A stretch of DNA of 64,000 bases from Sindora glabra (lineage: Eukaryota > Streptophyta > Magnoliopsida > Fabales > Fabaceae), in assembly GCA_020226215.1 (NCBI GenBank), contig CM035227.1, forward strand, positions 105,073,732 through 105,137,731, read 5' to 3'. The position numbers were made by a program, and so were the translations under genes. How positions within the stretch are numbered: position 1 is the first letter of the stretch; each line of letters begins with the position of its first letter. The notes under the pieces were generated by a model. It made no database searches and was not told the DNA's origin. It was given only the letters and a program-made list of their open reading frames with translations. This document shows, piece after piece, positions 11,866-23,678 of this stretch.

Positions 11866-14800
11866 TTTATTATCAAATATCAAATATATAATCTTTAATA
11901 GAGTGCATTATTGTGAGGTCAAATTATTCATATAGCCAATCCTTATAAAATGGAATCAAATAAGGAAAAGGAGAATTGTTTTATATATATTTCGATGGGT
12001 GATGCTTGTATGTTATTGAAAGAGTGAGATGTGTGTGTCATCCTTTTTTTTGTAATATATATTTTGATGGGTGATGTAATATAAAATTTTAAGGGGTGAA
12101 AAAGTTGCAAATAGAGGTACGTTTTTTTTTTTTTTTAAATTACGAAAAAGAGAGAGTTGAGGTAATTAATATTATTATTCTTTCTAAGTATTATTATAGG
12201 AATATTTTTTTTATTTAGTATGAGTTATAACTACATCTTAAAGAGTAAACTTGTCATCACAATCTCACTAATAAAGGATGAAGTAATGACGCCCTCTTGA
12301 GTCCTCCTTTATAAAGATAAATAATAATTTTACTATATATAAACCAATCAAATACATAATAAGGGAATTGGTACATTGATTCTACTGCAAATCCCTTAAT
12401 TTGAAAACTTAAAGCTTGGTTGTCATTGTGATTGAAGTGGTAGTTCCCCATATGCACCTCTTGATCAGGATGCTTTCCCCATTTTTTTATTTTATTTCAT
12501 TTATTTATCAAGTTTCTGCGGTATTAAAAGAGATGGATACAAGATTATGTCAGTAGAATTCGAAGTCCTATTTTATGAGCAATGAAATTCATAAAACTAA
12601 TTTGTAAATAAAAACAACAAAAAGGAAAAAAGACGATCTAAAGAAAAAGAAGATTTAGAGGATCTAAATACATGTTTACTGTACAACGTTAAACCCTTGG
12701 AGCAAAGTTAAACATAATCTTCAGAAGGGTGACGAAGTTGTCATATAGCGATTAGCGAGTGTTGTGAGCTTTCACATGTGTAAAATTAGTGGGGTAATGA
12801 TACTCACACACCACAACATACACTACCGCAAGTTATTTTGTCATTTGCTAAAAAAATTATCATTAAGTTGATATTGAATTTTCAGAAAATTACAATCTAT
12901 TGAAAAGTTATTTAAGACCTTGATATATATGGTGGTGTAGGAGTATTTTTAGTCAAATCAAAATGAAAGCATCAAGTAGTTGCTTTTCTTGTCGTTGAAA
13001 TTTCTATCAAATTTATGGTAACTTCATCATATTATCAGATGAGTAAATGTATTCTTACACTTAAACGCATATTATTGCATATCATATTGTAATAGAATGT
13101 AATCTTTTTTGAAGTGCCATAGTAATTTTGTGGTAACTTTCTTTATAGATGCAAAGTAATTTGTGATAATAATATTTTTTAATAAAATAAATGACTTTCT
13201 TAAAAGTATATGATATATAAAAAAGTGGCATGTGTGATAGTATAGATGTTAGTTTATGAGAATCATTACTTCTATCAGATATGTCAAAAATAACATGTTT
13301 AATTAAACTTGGTAAGTTTTCAAGTCAACTTTGCACATAAGGTTGCAGAAGGATAGTCACACAAAGTAGTATATGATTCTACATTTTGCTAAACATTGAA
13401 TCGATTTAATGGACTTCTGGATAAGCATCGCAGCAACAACGAACAACCATAAATAACATTTTTTTCTTAAAATATGATCTGAAATCAATTTTTCACTTAA
13501 ATCACTATAGGATAATAAGTTGCAGGGAAGTGGTTTTGTGATTATATACATATATATACACCTTTACGTCCATGTGTGACTTTTTTATTTGAATGAAAAG
13601 ATCATATTAATAATTTAATAATAATAAAATTTAAATAATTTTAATGATAAAATATTAATTTAAAATATTTTAATTAATTTAACTAATTCTCTCTTATTTT
13701 TAAAATAGATGTACTTATTAATCAAAGTAATTCATGGTGGTGGTAAATTAACTTTAATATCCTTTATCATTTTATTATCTATAAATTAAGAGTGCAATTT
13801 TTTTTAAATAAAAATATGAAATTTACTAACCTTTATATATAAATATAGAATAGAATTGTTGAAACGGATTAAAGCACGCAAGTTATCCTGCTAGCCTGCT
13901 AGCTTTAAAAGACTTGAATTGTCATTTTAGTAACTTATACAAATTTGAGTTGAATTTGGTCCAGCTCGTGCCAACCAATTTGTGGACAAATTAAATTGAT
14001 CCACATATTTTTTAACTTTTATACAAGTTCAAATATCTAATCCATATAAAATATACTCTCCTTTTTTATTTTTACTTAAGTCAGGTTTATGCTTTTTGAA
14101 TAATTTATAGATGATATTTTTATTTTATGGATATCTTATGATTTATATATTCTATATATATAGTATTTCTAATATTATATATAAATTTAAAATATATTAT
14201 AATTTATTTATGAATAAATATATGACATTTTGAAATGATTTTAATTTATTTTTAAAAAATTTTAAAAACAAAAAAGCCTAAGGCTAACCTATTTACCCAT
14301 TGGTTTGCAAGGATTGGATTAAAGTTTCTAATATAAAGGTTCGTAAAAATGCTGATCAGTCCGATCTAGCCTACGAAAATACAAATTTGCACAAGTGAGT
14401 TTATTGATTGGCTCAACCCATCCATTCCATAACATTAGTTTGGAAATTAGTAATATATATATATTTATATATATATGTATGTATCTATATATGTATGTAT
14501 GTATGTATGCATGCATGCATGGATCAAGTGTATTTTTGAGGAAATAGATGTTGTAAATTTTAGAGAAAAATAAATAGAAATTATTTTGTTTGAAATTATG
14601 GTTTTACTAAAAAAATATTGCGTGTCTTAGAGAAAAAATTGTATTTTTATTTCTCTAAAAAGGATAAGAAAATGATAGAAAAAAATGAAGAGAATCACAT
14701 ATATATATATATATGTATGTATGTATGTATAAAGCTAAATGGATTAGGTTCTAATTAGTTACTTGAAATTAATCTTTCATAATTAATTATATTCAAACAA

Positions 14801-15890
14801 CTATACCAAACACATCTCTAATCGATTATGATTAAATGATGTAAAAATCATTTTAACAATAAATACTTATAGAAAAAGTCCAAACAAGCGAGAAATCGAC
14901 ATAACTTCTTAGCCTTGGATTTCATTTATGGATTAATTTAAAAGGTAATTTTATGAAGAAAAAGACTTTTTAAGAAGTTAGATATTTTTATCATTATATG
15001 ACGTATTTTGCATGAAATTGATATTTAAAACAAATAATTTAATGACAAAAGGGTCATTTCTTGAAGAGGTATACATGCCTCTGTCTAAAATATCCTAGTT
15101 TGAATTGGATTAAGTATTCGTTGACCCAAAAATGTGTATCGTGCATGTCTTCCCAAGTTAAATTATACTATATTCTCTGAAATTTTATGTAATTCTATTT
15201 TTTTGAGTTTAAATTTAATTTATCATTAATATAAAATATTTTACACTATTAATAAAAAATATGTTATTAAAAATTAGTAATAATTAATAATTTTTAATAA
15301 TAACAAATGAATTTTAATAATTTTTTACTAACATAATAATATATGAATAATTAATAATGTAAAGCAAATTTATATTTATAATGAATTAAATTTAAAATTT
15401 ATTTTTATTTCTAAAAATATATATCAAATTTTCCTTTTTATGTAGACTCCCTATCCTTTTCTTCTATCTTAAAATATACTTGTATTTTATTTTTTAAAAA
15501 CACATAATAAATAATATTATTTATAAATAAAGTTAAATTTGATATATTATTAATATAAAATATTTTAAATTATTAATAAATATGAAGATAAAATGTCATT
15601 AAAAGAAATAATAGTAATTAAAATTTTTTATTAGTATTAAAAAGTTATAATAATATTTAATGGATGATAACGTGAAAACAAATAGTAATATAAAATTAAT
15701 ATACATTAAACTACATTAAATTTATTTTTTTAAAATAAAAGAAATGTAAATATAATAAAAAATGATTGAGCGCAATTAGTTGGAACCGTAAAAAAGTGGG
15801 TATAATTTATCATTCGACCGTTATTTTTTTATTTTTTATTTTTTGCCATTTTTCCACAATGATGGCGTGTCATAGCGCATGTGTGTATCG
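11866..15890. other. AT-rich intergenic DNA between the two CID copies
   Basis: No gene seen. It contains TA/TATG microsatellites (separate entry), T and A runs, and AT-rich filler. It is not recognisably homologous to the DNA upstream of copy 1 until about 15,890, where similarity to about 7,360 begins. Confidence 0.55.
14450..14735. repeat. TA, TATG and TGCA microsatellites
   Basis: A TA-rich run passes into TATG units and then ATGC units at 14450-14521. A second TA/TATG run lies at 14698-14731. The motif order (TA then TATG) is the same in both, about 235 bp apart. These are simple repeats prone to slippage. Confidence 0.85.
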
Positions 15891-16265
15891 GTACTGTATT
15901 TGTGGGCAATTACGTAAATTAATGAGTTTGGTCTAATGGTCCTTCACATTACTTTTGCTACGTGAATCGTCAAATTGGAACGTCCTTCGGAGGAAGGTAG
16001 GTCCAAAAAAGCACTGCAGCTGAAACGGACGATCCGAAGATTACCCTTTTCCATTCTCTCTCATCTCTCTAAAGAATCATCATCTTCTTCTTCAGTAAAT
16101 TACTGAGATAAAACCTCTCTATTTCGCCAATTTCATATCAAATTTCGCAACTGCTTCTGAGCAAATACATAATTTATTCTCTGTGGGTTTTACAACTACT
16201 TGTAGCAGACGATCTTCTGGATCAATTTGATCTTATATCAATGGAAATGATTTAGATAAAGCCAG

Positions 16266-16386
16266 GTAAGCCTTACTTTTCAAACGTGGTTTCAGTGTTG
16301 TTTGCATTTTTTATTCTTTCGATTTTCATGTTGAATCTCTGGGATGATTCTGGTCTGATTAAATTTGGCCGCTTAATTTTTCACAG
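16266..16386 (+). other. 5' UTR intron of the second CID gene
   Basis: Donor GCCAG|GTAAGC and acceptor TTTTTCACAG|GGAATT remove 121 bp from the leader, 70 bases before the ATG. Its place matches the leader intron of copy 1. Confidence 0.72.
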
Positions 16387-16456
16387 GGAATTCTGAAAAC
16401 AGCGAAAGATAAAGTTTTTCCTTTTCCAATTCCTTTCTGCTAGTGTCTCCTTGACC

Positions 16457-19318
16457 ATGGCTGTTGCTGAAAATGGTGGGGCCATAATCGGCTCTACCAG
16501 TCAAAATTTGGACAACAGTGTAGTATCATCGGACTCCGCGGTTGCAAATGACATAGATAAATCGAAGCCCAGAGCTGGTTCCATGGGAAATGGCATAGAG
16601 ACGAACGTACCGCCCATCAACGGCGATCAGAATCCAAATGCTGTGTTTAGTAAACAAGATAGAGTTCCCACAACTATATCAGTTCCTAACATTAACCCCA
16701 AGCCTCAAATGGCTCAGATGCGAAATGGGTTTGACACAAATGGGGTTCCGAACCAGCAGATGGCGGTGAACAATGCTGATTATGCCATTAACCAGATGTC
16801 TAATGGAGGGAGAAATGGAGAAGACAGTGGTGAGAACTTCAAGCGTGATATAAGGGATTTGGAGGATCTGTTATCAAAGCTGAATCCCTTGGCTGAGGAA
16901 TTTGTGCCGTCATCCGTCATGAACAATCATAGCTACTTAGGTGGGGGTGGGTTTGGCTACCCCAACGATTTTGTACTCCACACTAATTATGGCAATGCTA
17001 ATGTGCAGACTAACAGAAGGGTATGCTTTACCATTCTTTTAGATAGTATTTTTGTCAAAGAAGTAGAGGAAAGGAATATTTTAGAGTATCTTGTAGTTCC
17101 ATTTGTTTTGGTACCTGAAAGATTAGAATTTTATTTGTATCCTTTCCTAATATCAGATTTGGCTTTTGAGGTTAAATTATGCTTTAGTTCTCTGAATTGC
17201 CTGGGGATTTAGTTCATGGTATTGTCTTACTTGTTGGCAACACTTATTTTTCTGGTATTTTGATTTTATTTGAGCTAACAGCTGGGCTTTGCTCAATGTA
17301 ACAAATATTTTTACAGAGGAAGAATGGTTATAACCAGGGCAAGCGAAGACTGAATCACAAAATGGACATGGAGAGGCGAGAAGAGATGATTAGGAGGACT
17401 GTTTATGTTTCTGACATTGATCAACAGGTACAGCCATGCCAATTATATCTGCTGGTGGTTTTTCTCAGTCTAGCTTAGTTGCGTTGTTTGCTTTCTCCAC
17501 TCCTTTCTACAATCACCTTCTCTGTTGGCATCTAGGTCACTGAAGAACAGCTGGCAGCTCTCTTTCTTAACTGTGGCCAGGTAGAAACAATTATATTTTG
17601 CTTCATTGACGTTCTCATTTTAGTAATAATGGATCATGTTACTGAACTTTTTTTTTTTTTCTGGAACAAAGGTTGTTGATTGTCGAGTTTGTGGGGATCC
17701 AAATTCTATTCTACGTTTTGCTTTCATTGAGTTTACAGATGAAGGTAAAAGCACTAACTTGTATGCTTCAAATGGTGCAAGCTTGTGTCACAATTGCGAG
17801 TTTGTGCATGTGCCTGTGAGTAAGTGTGTAGAAGACTTTTTCCCTTACTAATGGTTTTATGCATGTAGATGGTGCGAGGGCTGCTTTACATCTTTCAGGT
17901 ACCATGCTTGGATATTATCCAGTGAGAGTGCTGCCTTCGAAAACTGCCATTGCACCTGTTAATCCAACATTTTTGCCCAGGGTAATGGTTATTTTAGATG
18001 CCTATTTCATGTTTTCTTTTGCTTGACAGTTGAAGCTTTGCTCATCGCTTATAGAGATTAATTGACCATAGCAATATACTAATATATCTCTGGTTGTGTT
18101 CCTTACTTTATAATGGTTTCATTTATTTCAGTCTGAAGATGAACGGGAAATGTGCTCAAGAACTATTTATTGTACAAATATTGACAAGAAGGTACTTTAG
18201 GATTTAAGATTCTGTTACAATGTTGCTACAAGCAGGAATCAAGTTTTTTTCTGCTTTTGGAACTATCGATTTTACCACACATTCTCCTGTCATTGATGCA
18301 GGTTACTCAAGCAGACGTTAAACTCTTCTTTGAAACTCTTTGTGGGGAGGTCTGCAAAGTTTCTTGGAAATAGGCTTATAGCGACTGTTTTTGTTAAATT
18401 TGAAGCATCTTATCTAATGAGATTTTCCCTTCATTTTGATGTATCTGCTTAGGTTCAACGCCTGAGGCTTCTTGGTGATTACCAGCACTCAACTCGAATT
18501 GCTTTTGTTGAGTTTACAGTGGTAATTGCCCATTAACTCACAATCTTTTGGTGTTTAATTCTTGTTTACTTGAATAGTTATGTATCTATCTCTATGAATT
18601 TGAAGTTATTACCTTTATATTGATTATGCATACTTCAATTTGTCATTATAGCTATTTATGTTATTATTTTTTGCCTTCTTTTATCCTCTGTTCTTTTCCA
18701 TTCTATTGCTCATCTGAATTAACATTTTTTAATATTGTCATTATAGTTTGCATCAGTTGCTTCCCTAGTGTGGTTGTTGATGTTTCATCATCCTGGTGCT
18801 TTGACTAATACACAGATGTGTTTCATTCCTCCTTCCCTTTAAAAAATAAAAAAAATAATAATAAAAAAAAACCTTTGTTGCATAAGATGAAGATCTCAGG
18901 CAGTAAAATGTTGCTTTGTAAACTTTCTATGCACGTTATTGGGTTCCTGGCACATGTGTGCTTCCGGTGGTTCTATATTCTGCTTTCTTGCATGATACAT
19001 TGGCGAATTTTTTTGGTATACTATTTTATTTTTTAATTTAATTCTTCCGCTCTTTTGGCTGTATTGAGATTTATTTCTTCCGATTTGCAGGCTGAAAGTG
19101 CAATTTTAGCTCTCAACTGTAGCGGAGTTGTTTTGGGTACGCTGCCTATAAGGTTGGATTGACAAATTTCTCTTGATTTCAACCCAGTCCTTTTTTCCTT
19201 AATTCAATGTCTAAAGCTTCAGCCATTTCTTTTGATGTTTCTTAACCACTCTCTATGTTTGGTATGCAGGGTAAGTCCGTCAAAGACACCTGTGCGGTCT
19301 CGCACTCCTCGTGCTTGA
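16457..19318 (+). CDS. CID: Poly(A)-binding-protein-interacting CID protein, copy 2 (PAM2 + 2 RRM)
   Basis: Exons 16457-17020, 17317-17427, 17536-17580, 17672-17744, 17869-17981, 18132-18191, 18302-18349, 18453-18521, 19091-19152 and 19270-19318 join in frame to 397 residues. Every intron sits in the same codon and phase as in copy 1, so this is a tandem paralogue. PAM2 is LSKLNPLAEEFVPSSV at 139-154. RRM1 is about 215-290 and RRM2 about 310-387, with RNP motifs VYVSDI, LRFAFIEF and IYCTNI. Differences from copy 1 are mostly in the disordered N-terminal third; the RRMs are nearly identical. It stops at ...SRTPRA. The frame runs on past the first coding exon into intron 1, which is not coding. 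Expected role as for copy 1: an RNA-binding adaptor for poly(A)-binding protein. ATG-to-ATG spacing between the copies is 8541 bp. Confidence 0.92.
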
Positions 19319-19860
19319 ATGCACTGAGTCAGTCTTCCTTGTTTCTTTGGTTGGTTGTTTGCTGTTCGGAGATATATTTTCAGATATAGATATACATAGA
19401 AGCAGATATATTGTAAGGATACCTATGGCATTTTAGTTTAAAACTGTTGTCCTGGAACCTTGCAGCATGGTATAGTTTGTTTGTCCGTGGGGTCATGGGT
19501 TATTTGTTTTTAGCATTTAGAGTTGGATGGAACTTCGAGGATCTCGATGATGGCTTGATTCATGATGCGCAATGTCGTGAGTTCATCTTGAAACGCAACA
19601 GAATTTTAATGGTTGGATGTCATGGTGCATACTGTGACATCTGGAATCTCTGGAAGAAAACATGTATCAAGCTTTTGTTACTCATGACCTGTTCCTATTT
19701 ACTTGGTTGTCTGCAAGATTCTATGGATATTTCTTTTGATCTTCTTGCTACCTGTCCATCTGACGTAGGGGCCGATCCCGTTTTCATTTATGAGATAGCC
19801 TTGTTTTTATTTTATTTTACTTTTTGTATTTTAAATGGCACACATCTTGACAAATGAAAG
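19319..19860 (+). other. Probable 3' UTR of CID copy 2
   Basis: It is similar to the DNA after the stop of copy 1. An open frame of 136 codons (19447-19857) exists but is not conserved in the paralogue, so I treat it as non-coding transcript sequence. Confidence 0.5.
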
Positions 19861-22800
19861 TCAAACATCGCAGGTTCCTATCTTTGAAATTTTGCCAAAG
19901 GGTTTAATTGTTGGTCCCTTTGTTTTCCCTTGTTATAATAATTTATTGATCCTCCGTTGACTTGATGCAACGTTAAATTAGATAAAAAGAGCTGAGAGGC
20001 TCTTTTTATTTTTTATTTTTTTAAGTTGAAAAGATATTTAATGCTCTATAAAAGTTGAACCTTTTGCTATGGTTGAAATTCAATTCCTAATAAATATGTG
20101 TGTGCTATGAGTAGTCTAAATAATTAGGATTGCTCTACTTTGAAAACCTTGTATCCACGTTGGCTAATTCATGATGGCTTTGGGCTTCTTTCTTTAACAT
20201 GGCGACGCCATACGACTTAAAAAGGATGTTAATGTATATTCTATGTTAGGAGGACATGAGACTTAATTACATTTAGGGTTTTTTGCTTTTTAAGTAATAT
20301 TATAATTAAAATATGATATAGCTCTCTGATACTACTCAAAGTAGGAAGGAGGCTAGAAACCTATTATGGCCTTTATAATATTATATTTTTATCAATTTTA
20401 TTTTTTATTAAAAGATTATGTAATTTAGTTTTTGAAAAAATTAAAAATTATCAAAATTTAGTCTTTTTTATAGTAATTATTGTTATAAAAGTCAAAATAA
20501 ATTTTTAATCTAGAAAGGGTGTAACATAATAGTCGGCCTTCTTGTAAATTAGAAATTATAGACGAATTGTGTTTACTTTTTGGTGTTTTTCAAGATTTTC
20601 TCTTTTCTTTATTTTCACTTTCCAATTACGATTATTAAATGGAACACATTTAGAAAATTTAGACGTATTGAATTTTTTTGCTAGTTCACTGTCCTATAAA
20701 TTGGGAATAATATATACAATGCATTTGTTTTATGATACAAGTAGGGTGTCATTTAAGCTGACTTTTAACGTTTTTTAAGTTAATGATATATTATTATCTC
20801 TCCCCAAATGAATGAGTTCAAGGTAAACGGGCTTGAAGCTGATTTCACGCTAATTTGTTTAAGTCTTTTTTTCCTTCAAAAAATAAATAAATTCAACTAA
20901 AATGTAAATAGTTTTTATTTATAACCACAAAAGAATTATTTTTTTAACTTTTCACATTACAAAATTCCACCTACCTTGACATTAATAAATATATGCAAAT
21001 TGTTGAGTAATTTAGAAAGTTGTTATATTTAAAAGAAATTGAATACTAAATATTTATAAAAAAAGTGTCCTATAAAAATAAAGATAATACTTATAATTAT
21101 AGTATAATGTTCAAAAAATAAATATATGATATTTATTATTCTTATACTAATATCATAATATGCATTCAATTATATTCTAATTATTATTATTTAAACGAGT
21201 CCTTAGTAAAAAATTAAATGAGTTAGAGTTTTAGGGTATGTTTATTTTAATGGAGAAAAATATTTTGCATGATTATAGTTATAAATATTAAAATGATAGA
21301 AAATTTTCTACTTGTTCAATATTAAAAATGAAGAGTGTGATGAAAAATAACATTCTCTATTTTAAAAATAAATTTTTCTTTTTTATTTTCATTCCACTAA
21401 ATATTATAATTTTTTAATTACGATATACAAGTGACATGTAGCTTCATAATTTTATATAAATAAATAAGATTTTGCAATAGATAATATCTTTCAACAAATC
21501 TTAAAAATTTCAAACTAAAGTCATTTATTAGTCATGCCTAATTATATGTTTAAATTCCTCTGTTTAGTAAATCAATTAACTCGATTGATTTACAATTACA
21601 CCCTAGTTCGAAGATTGTACTTCAAGTGGACAAGCAAGGATCTGCAAAAATAACTAATTTCTATTTTTCACTCACCATAAACATCCAGCCACCTTTTACT
21701 CTGTAAGCCCTTACATGGATTTTGTAGATCTTCAATGGGACCTCCTTCGGATTACATTTTTTAAGTATTTGATGATTTGATGATACCGGTGGTTTAATTC
21801 TAGGCAATTTTTATTCTAAAAGAAGAATTTTTTTTATGTATAATATACATTATGAACAAACGAAAATTCTTATTCCAATAAAAAGAAGATAACTATAAAA
21901 TTAGAAAGAAAAGAACTAAAAATCCAAAAGTAAAATTTTATATATATTTTTGTGTCTATTGCTCTTTTGATAAAATAAAATTTTTTATTTACAACGTTAA
22001 AAATGATATTTGAAAATTCAGAGTACAAATTAAAAATTATTATTAAATAAAAAATAGTAAAATAAAATTAAAAATATAATTTAATTGAGTCTGTTTTATG
22101 TTCTTGTTCTTATTTTTAAAACACATGTTTTTGAAACAGTTTTTAAAAATAAAAAGGAAAACACTTAAATAAACATATTCTTTTGTGCTTTTCTTTTATG
22201 TTTTTCTACATCTTATCTTATCATCCTCACTTGTGCTCTCTTACGTTGAATTTTGCTGTTATTCTCCGATTACAATTTAGGTGAGGTAAGCAAGTTGTTA
22301 ACGCTCCGTTTATTTTTTTTAGGAGGTAATTTTTTTAGAAAATTTTATTTAAAAAATATCATATGTTTTTATATCTTGTAATTAAAAAATAATTCTTAAA
22401 TATATACTAGTAAAAAAATAATTTTTCTTTAAAAAAGGGAAATTGTCTTCTATAAAATTTATTATATTTAATAAAAAATATATTAATTATTTTTTATTAT
22501 TTTATTAATTTATAATTATATTTTTATGAAAAATAGTTTTTGTTACAAAAACGGAATTTAAAAGTTAAAATATATGGAGGCTTACTTATTTTTCATAGAT
22601 AGATTCTTATTAACTGCAAACTAAATTTTAGGCTGTCTTGAACCCTATTTGCCTACACTGATATGTTATATTCTATTATAAACATTGATGCGGATGCAGG
22701 AGCTGAGAATATTAGAAGTTTTGTCTTAGTCTGAGTAAGAATTCCTATGTAAATTAGATTTATCTTATATGTGAAAAGAGAGAGACAAACGTGCTAACAA

Positions 22801-23130
22801 ATTATAATTATATCTCTTATTATATATTAATTAAGTCACATATATATTACGATCATTAAAGTGCTTGGCATAGTGATATTGAATTATTATATTATCCTAA
22901 ATATAATATGGATTTGATGTAGAGAAATATTAATTCATAACCAATAAAAAAAAGTGAAGGATACGATGATCCGTGGCGCAAGGCTCAGCTAATGTTTATC
23001 TAGCTATCAACATCCCATATTAGAAAAAAAAAAAAAAGGATGGGAAATTGAAAATGATCCCTTTGCCTTTCAAAATGTTAAATTATTGATTTAGTACCTC
23101 CTTAAATGATTGAGTTTTGATGACATCAAA
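19861..23130. other. AT-rich intergenic DNA
   Basis: No gene or complete mobile element recognised. The stretch has short open frames without domains and long A/T runs. A CT/GT-richer patch near 22190-22330 carries no recognisable product. Confidence 0.5.
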
Positions 23131-23670
23131 TAGGGATGACAAAAATTTAGGATTTGGATTTTGTCTCACAAGGTACAAATTTAGTATAAATTTTTATCCT
23201 ACAAGACAAGTTTTCAATTTAGAGCAATTATATGGAGTAAGGTAATATCATCCTGTGATGTTTCGATTTGTCAGAAAATAATAAATTATTTTTTATTTTT
23301 TATATTATACTTAAAAATATATATTATTATAAATTTATTTTATTAATTTTATAATTAAAAATATTTATATTAATTATTTTATTTTAATTAATATTTATTT
23401 TAATAATTTTTTAAATTTAAAATAAGTTAGATAAATTATGTGTAATTTTAAATTAATATTACATTATGTTAAATATTAAATTTTAATTATATATATATTT
23501 AAAATTTATAAATTTTAAATTTTTTTGATTTTTTTAGATTATTAGCATATTATTGATGCCATGCGGATTATGGGGATGGGGCAAGGAAGGGGTAGATCCT
23601 CATAGTTGCAGCTGCAGGGTGAAGCAATATACTACTGATTTGTTATTATCCTATCCCATTGCGACTCCTA
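23131..23670. mobile_element. Non-autonomous hAT-type element with perfect 8-bp target duplication
   Basis: The element starts TAGGGATGACAAAAATTT and ends GCGACTCCTA, whose inverse TAGGAGTCGC matches the left terminus in its outer bases. ACATCAAA lies directly before it (23123-23130) and directly after it (23671-23678), the 8-bp duplication expected of hAT transposons. The 540-bp body is AT-rich, with a G-rich tract near 23565-23600 (GGGGATGGGGCAAGG). There is no transposase, so it would have depended on an autonomous relative. Confidence 0.75.
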
Positions 23671-23678
23671 ACATCAAA

